Below, piece by piece: positions 6,266-7,593 of a stretch of 7,593 nucleotides of DNA. Origin of the DNA: JBGSKY01 sp041740995. GTDB lineage: Bacteria > Planctomycetota > Planctomycetia > Pirellulales > Pirellulaceae. The DNA lies in NCBI GenBank assembly GCA_041740995.1, contig JBGSKY010000065.1:1-7593 (forward strand), given 5' to 3'. Positions within the stretch are counted from its first letter, which is position 1. Each line of letters starts with the position of its first letter. The notes below the pieces were generated by a model. The model saw only the letters and a list, made by a program, of their open reading frames with translations. It was not told where the DNA came from and did not search any database. Both the position numbers and the translations under genes were made by a program.

Positions 6266-6300
6266 TTCATTTGCTCTTCGGAGCATTTGCGGATTGAAAC
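6266..6300 (+). repeat. Degenerate stand-alone CRISPR repeat (pseudo-repeat) of the crRNA mimic
   Basis: Aligned without gaps to the array repeat in its transcribed orientation, this 35-mer is identical at 22 positions: the last 12 bases (GCGGATTGAAAC), the inner stem blocks GCTC and GAGC, and two bases near the 5' end. The changed bases still allow a hairpin. Inner pairs 6272-6276 with 6281-6285 enclose a UUCG loop closed by C-G, then a TT/TT internal loop, then two outer pairs (6268-6269 with 6288-6289). The array repeat has a GCAT loop and nine uninterrupted pairs. The 11-nt handle occupies 6290-6300. Confidence 0.85.
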
Positions 6301-6320
6301 TGATCGACTTACGTGATTGC

Positions 6321-6361
6321 CAGCACGCAGGCTACGCAAGTAGTCCTGTGCGTTGGTTTTT
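6321..6361 (+). terminator. Rho-independent terminator of the crRNA-like RNA
   Basis: Arm 6321-6335 pairs with 6340-6355 around a GCAA tetraloop (6336-6339), with one bulged T (6344), one A/C mismatch (6325/6351) and two G-U pairs. G then TTTTT (6357-6361) follows directly. The T tract lies only on the plus-strand side, so the terminator serves a plus-strand RNA. It ends 4 bp before the end of cas3. Read on the minus strand the same hairpin follows the cas3 stop but has no T tract after it. Confidence 0.75.
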
Positions 6362-6365
6362 ACGG

Positions 6366-7593
6366 CTATCCAATCATTGCGTAATCGTACGCTTCATCGC
6401 CAACTCCAAAGTTGCCGTGATACGGTCCTGTCCAACCAAGAAATTCCATGTGATCGAAAAGTGATGCAACTTGCCCCTTGCCGCGAAGTCCAGCAAGTTC
6501 GGATCGACGGACATTGATTTGATAGGGCTGAAGCTTGCGAATATTCGAGCGACACGGATTCTTTCGAACCTCTTCTAGTAAGTCTTCGATTTTGGATCGC
6601 GATTGCTGCCAAGTAACAACTACAACCGACTCTGTGTCGTCTTCGATCAGCTTGTAGTTCTCAGCCACCGTCTTGAAATCAAGCGCGTTTCGAGACGATT
6701 GGATTTGCTTTTGATCGAGGTCACCAGAGAAATAGAGCCGTTGGAAATACTCGTTCAAATCTTCTGGCTGATCGGTTTTTGGGTGATGTCCAATTTTAAG
6801 AAAGTGTGATTCCAGTACGTCTCGCCCTGCTTTGTACCAAGAGTCTGAAGGAAAATAGGACCGAGGTTCGTCGCGATAAGCAGCAGAACGAAAAACAATT
6901 GTTCGTCCTTTCTGAAGACTACCGTTGTTTTGTAACATGCCCTCACGATTACATCGACCGGCGGCTTGGATGATAGATTCAAGTGGTGCCATTTCGCGTA
7001 AAACAACCGGGAAATCTACGTCAACGCCTGCCTCAATTAGCTGTGTTGCAATCAACAGGCAAGTCTTACCTTGCTCAAGTCTAAGTTTGACCGTTGCTAA
7101 AACTTTCCAACGATGCTTCGGGCACATCGCAGTGGACAAGTGAAATACGCCTTTTTCATTTTGCTTAATATCCACGACAGCTTTGTAGAGTTCCCTCGCC
7201 GCCCGCTTTGTATTGACGATACACAACGATTGCTTTCGGCCGACGTTCGTAGAAAGCATTTTTTCGGCAACTTGATCCCAAGTTAAGAATTCATCAATCG
7301 CAGGCCATTCAAGATCGACTCGATTCAAGCTCTTAAATAGTGTTGGTACATTGGGCACAATTTCGCGAGCAATTAATCGTTGCTCTGGAGGAATCTTCAC
7401 ATGACTAAGAAGAGGCTGAGTTGCGGTACATAAAACGATGGTGCACCGCAACTCCTCGGATACTTGTTTAAGCATGGCGCAGGTTGGTGCAACTAAACTC
7501 GCAGGTAGATTTTGACACTCGTCGAGAATAATCACACTTCCCGCTAGGTTGTGGAGCTTTCGACACTTCGACGGCTTATTAGAAAACATGCTT
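6366..7593 (-). CDS. cas3: Cas3, CRISPR helicase-nuclease (C-terminal part; 5' end outside window)
   Basis: The reading frame stays open to the right edge, and about 408 codons are visible. The visible part starts just before helicase motif II, so the HD nuclease domain and the Walker A motif lie outside the window. Counting from the Met at 7589-7587, visible superfamily 2 helicase motifs are VIILDECQNLP (DExQ box at 23-26, the form common in type I-C Cas3), CTATQPLL (motif III, 54-61), CIVNTKRAARELY (123-135), IATQLIEAGVDVDFPVVLRE (motif V, 180-199) and QAAGRCNREG (motif VI, 208-217). Cas3 is recruited by target-bound Cascade and unwinds and degrades the invading DNA. The stop (TAG, 6366-6368) is separated from cas5c by 239 bp holding the operon promoter and the crRNA mimic, so cas3 probably has its own upstream promoter. 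No internal lesion is seen. Confidence 0.95.
   Translation of the reverse strand, partial: SMFSNKPSKCRKLHNLAGSVIILDECQNLPASLVAPTCAMLKQVSEELRCTIVLCTATQPLLSHVKIPPEQRLIAREIVPNVPTLFKSLNRVDLEWPAIDEFLTWDQVAEKMLSTNVGRKQSLCIVNTKRAARELYKAVVDIKQNEKGVFHLSTAMCPKHRWKVLATVKLRLEQGKTCLLIATQLIEAGVDVDFPVVLREMAPLESIIQAAGRCNREGMLQNNGSLQKGRTIVFRSAAYRDEPRSYFPSDSWYKAGRDVLESHFLKIGHHPKTDQPEDLNEYFQRLYFSGDLDQKQIQSSRNALDFKTVAENYKLIEDDTESVVVVTWQQSRSKIEDLLEEVRKNPCRSNIRKLQPYQINVRRSELAGLRGKGQVASLFDHMEFLGWTGPYHGNFGVGDEAYDYAMIG

Larger units (their letters stand above)
6250..6361 (+). ncRNA. creR-like: Predicted Cas-regulating crRNA mimic (CreR-like RNA)
   Basis: In the cas3-cas5c gap, antisense to the cas genes, lie in order a degenerate CRISPR repeat (6266-6300), a 20-nt spacer-like segment (6301-6320) and a terminator hairpin (6321-6361). 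The repeat keeps the complete crRNA handle CGGATTGAAAC and a hairpin just before it, so Cas5c could process it and Cascade could load it. The guide matches the cas5c promoter region over 18 nt, with mismatches only at the flipped-out positions 6 and 12. This is the arrangement of known CreR RNAs, which direct Cascade to the cas promoter with partial complementarity, repress it without Cas3 cleavage, and release it when Cascade is scarce or inhibited. The 5' end is approximate, set by the weak promoter candidate. Transcription, loading and repression are inferences. The alternative is a relic repeat next to a duplicated operator. Confidence 0.75.

Noticed and set aside
6147..6318. Classical antisense pairing of the plus-strand RNA with the cas5c mRNA leader
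   Set aside because: The guide has the same sense as the cas5c mRNA, so it cannot pair with it in the ordinary antisense way. It can only pair with the template DNA strand, which is what a Cascade guide would do.
6145..6339. Minus-strand open frame of 64 codons between cas3 and cas5c as a small gene (for example an anti-CRISPR or toxin)
   Set aside because: It lies across the pseudo-repeat, the cas5c -35 and -10 boxes and part of the terminator, has no convincing ribosome binding site, and its composition is not protein-like. The shorter ATG at 6270 has only a weak GAAGAG upstream.
359..7593. Mobile element or broken cas gene
   Set aside because: No transposase, terminal inverted repeats or frameshifts are seen. 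Every cas gene wholly inside the window has intact motifs and plausible ends.

Overview
The window holds most of a type I-C (Dvulg) CRISPR-Cas locus, read entirely on the minus strand. From right to left it contains cas3 (5' end cut off by the window edge), cas5c, cas8c with an internal cas11c, cas7c, cas4, cas1, cas2, a leader, and the leader-proximal end of a CRISPR array that runs off the left edge. GC content is moderate by eye and the style is that of a Gram-negative bacterium. A planctomycete (Pirellulaceae-like) host is a guess from overall impression only; no taxonomic marker is present.

Layout: array 1-142; leader and intergenic region 143-358; cas2 359-649; cas1 663-1694; cas4 1691-2350; cas7c 2350-3402; cas8c 3464-5317 (cas11c 3464-3880); cas5c 5314-6126; intergenic region 6127-6365; partial cas3 6366-7593. 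From cas5c to cas2 the genes overlap or nearly abut (ATGA, TAATG and GTGA junctions), which indicates one operon. A good sigma70-type promoter (TTGACG, 16 nt, TACAAT on the minus strand) lies directly upstream of cas5c. Cas5c, Cas7c, Cas8c and Cas11c would form Cascade, Cas3 is the recruited nuclease-helicase, and Cas4-Cas1-Cas2 acquire spacers.

The most interesting part is the 239-bp gap between cas3 and cas5c. On the plus strand, opposite to the cas genes, it carries a degenerate stand-alone CRISPR repeat (6266-6300). It keeps the last 12 bases of the array repeat, including the complete 11-nt crRNA handle, and can still form a hairpin, here capped by a C(UUCG)G tetraloop. A 20-nt spacer-like segment follows, then a strong hairpin with a T5 tract that looks like a Rho-independent terminator ending just before the cas3 stop codon. 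The first 18 nt of the spacer-like segment match the minus strand of the cas5c promoter/5' leader (6147-6164) at 16 of 18 positions. The two mismatches are at positions 6 and 12, the positions that Cascade flips out of the guide-target duplex. The element therefore has the design of a Cas-regulating crRNA mimic (CreR type): Cascade loaded with it would sit on the cas promoter with a short R-loop, repressing the operon without destroying it. The assignment is an inference from sequence. Its weak points are the lack of a TTC PAM (the flank reads GCC) and the quasi-palindromic nature of the matched segments, which leaves duplicated transcription-factor operators as an alternative.

Secondary points are a well-supported internal Cas11c start inside cas8c, a charged low-complexity insert in Cas7c, and repeat motifs in the array leader.
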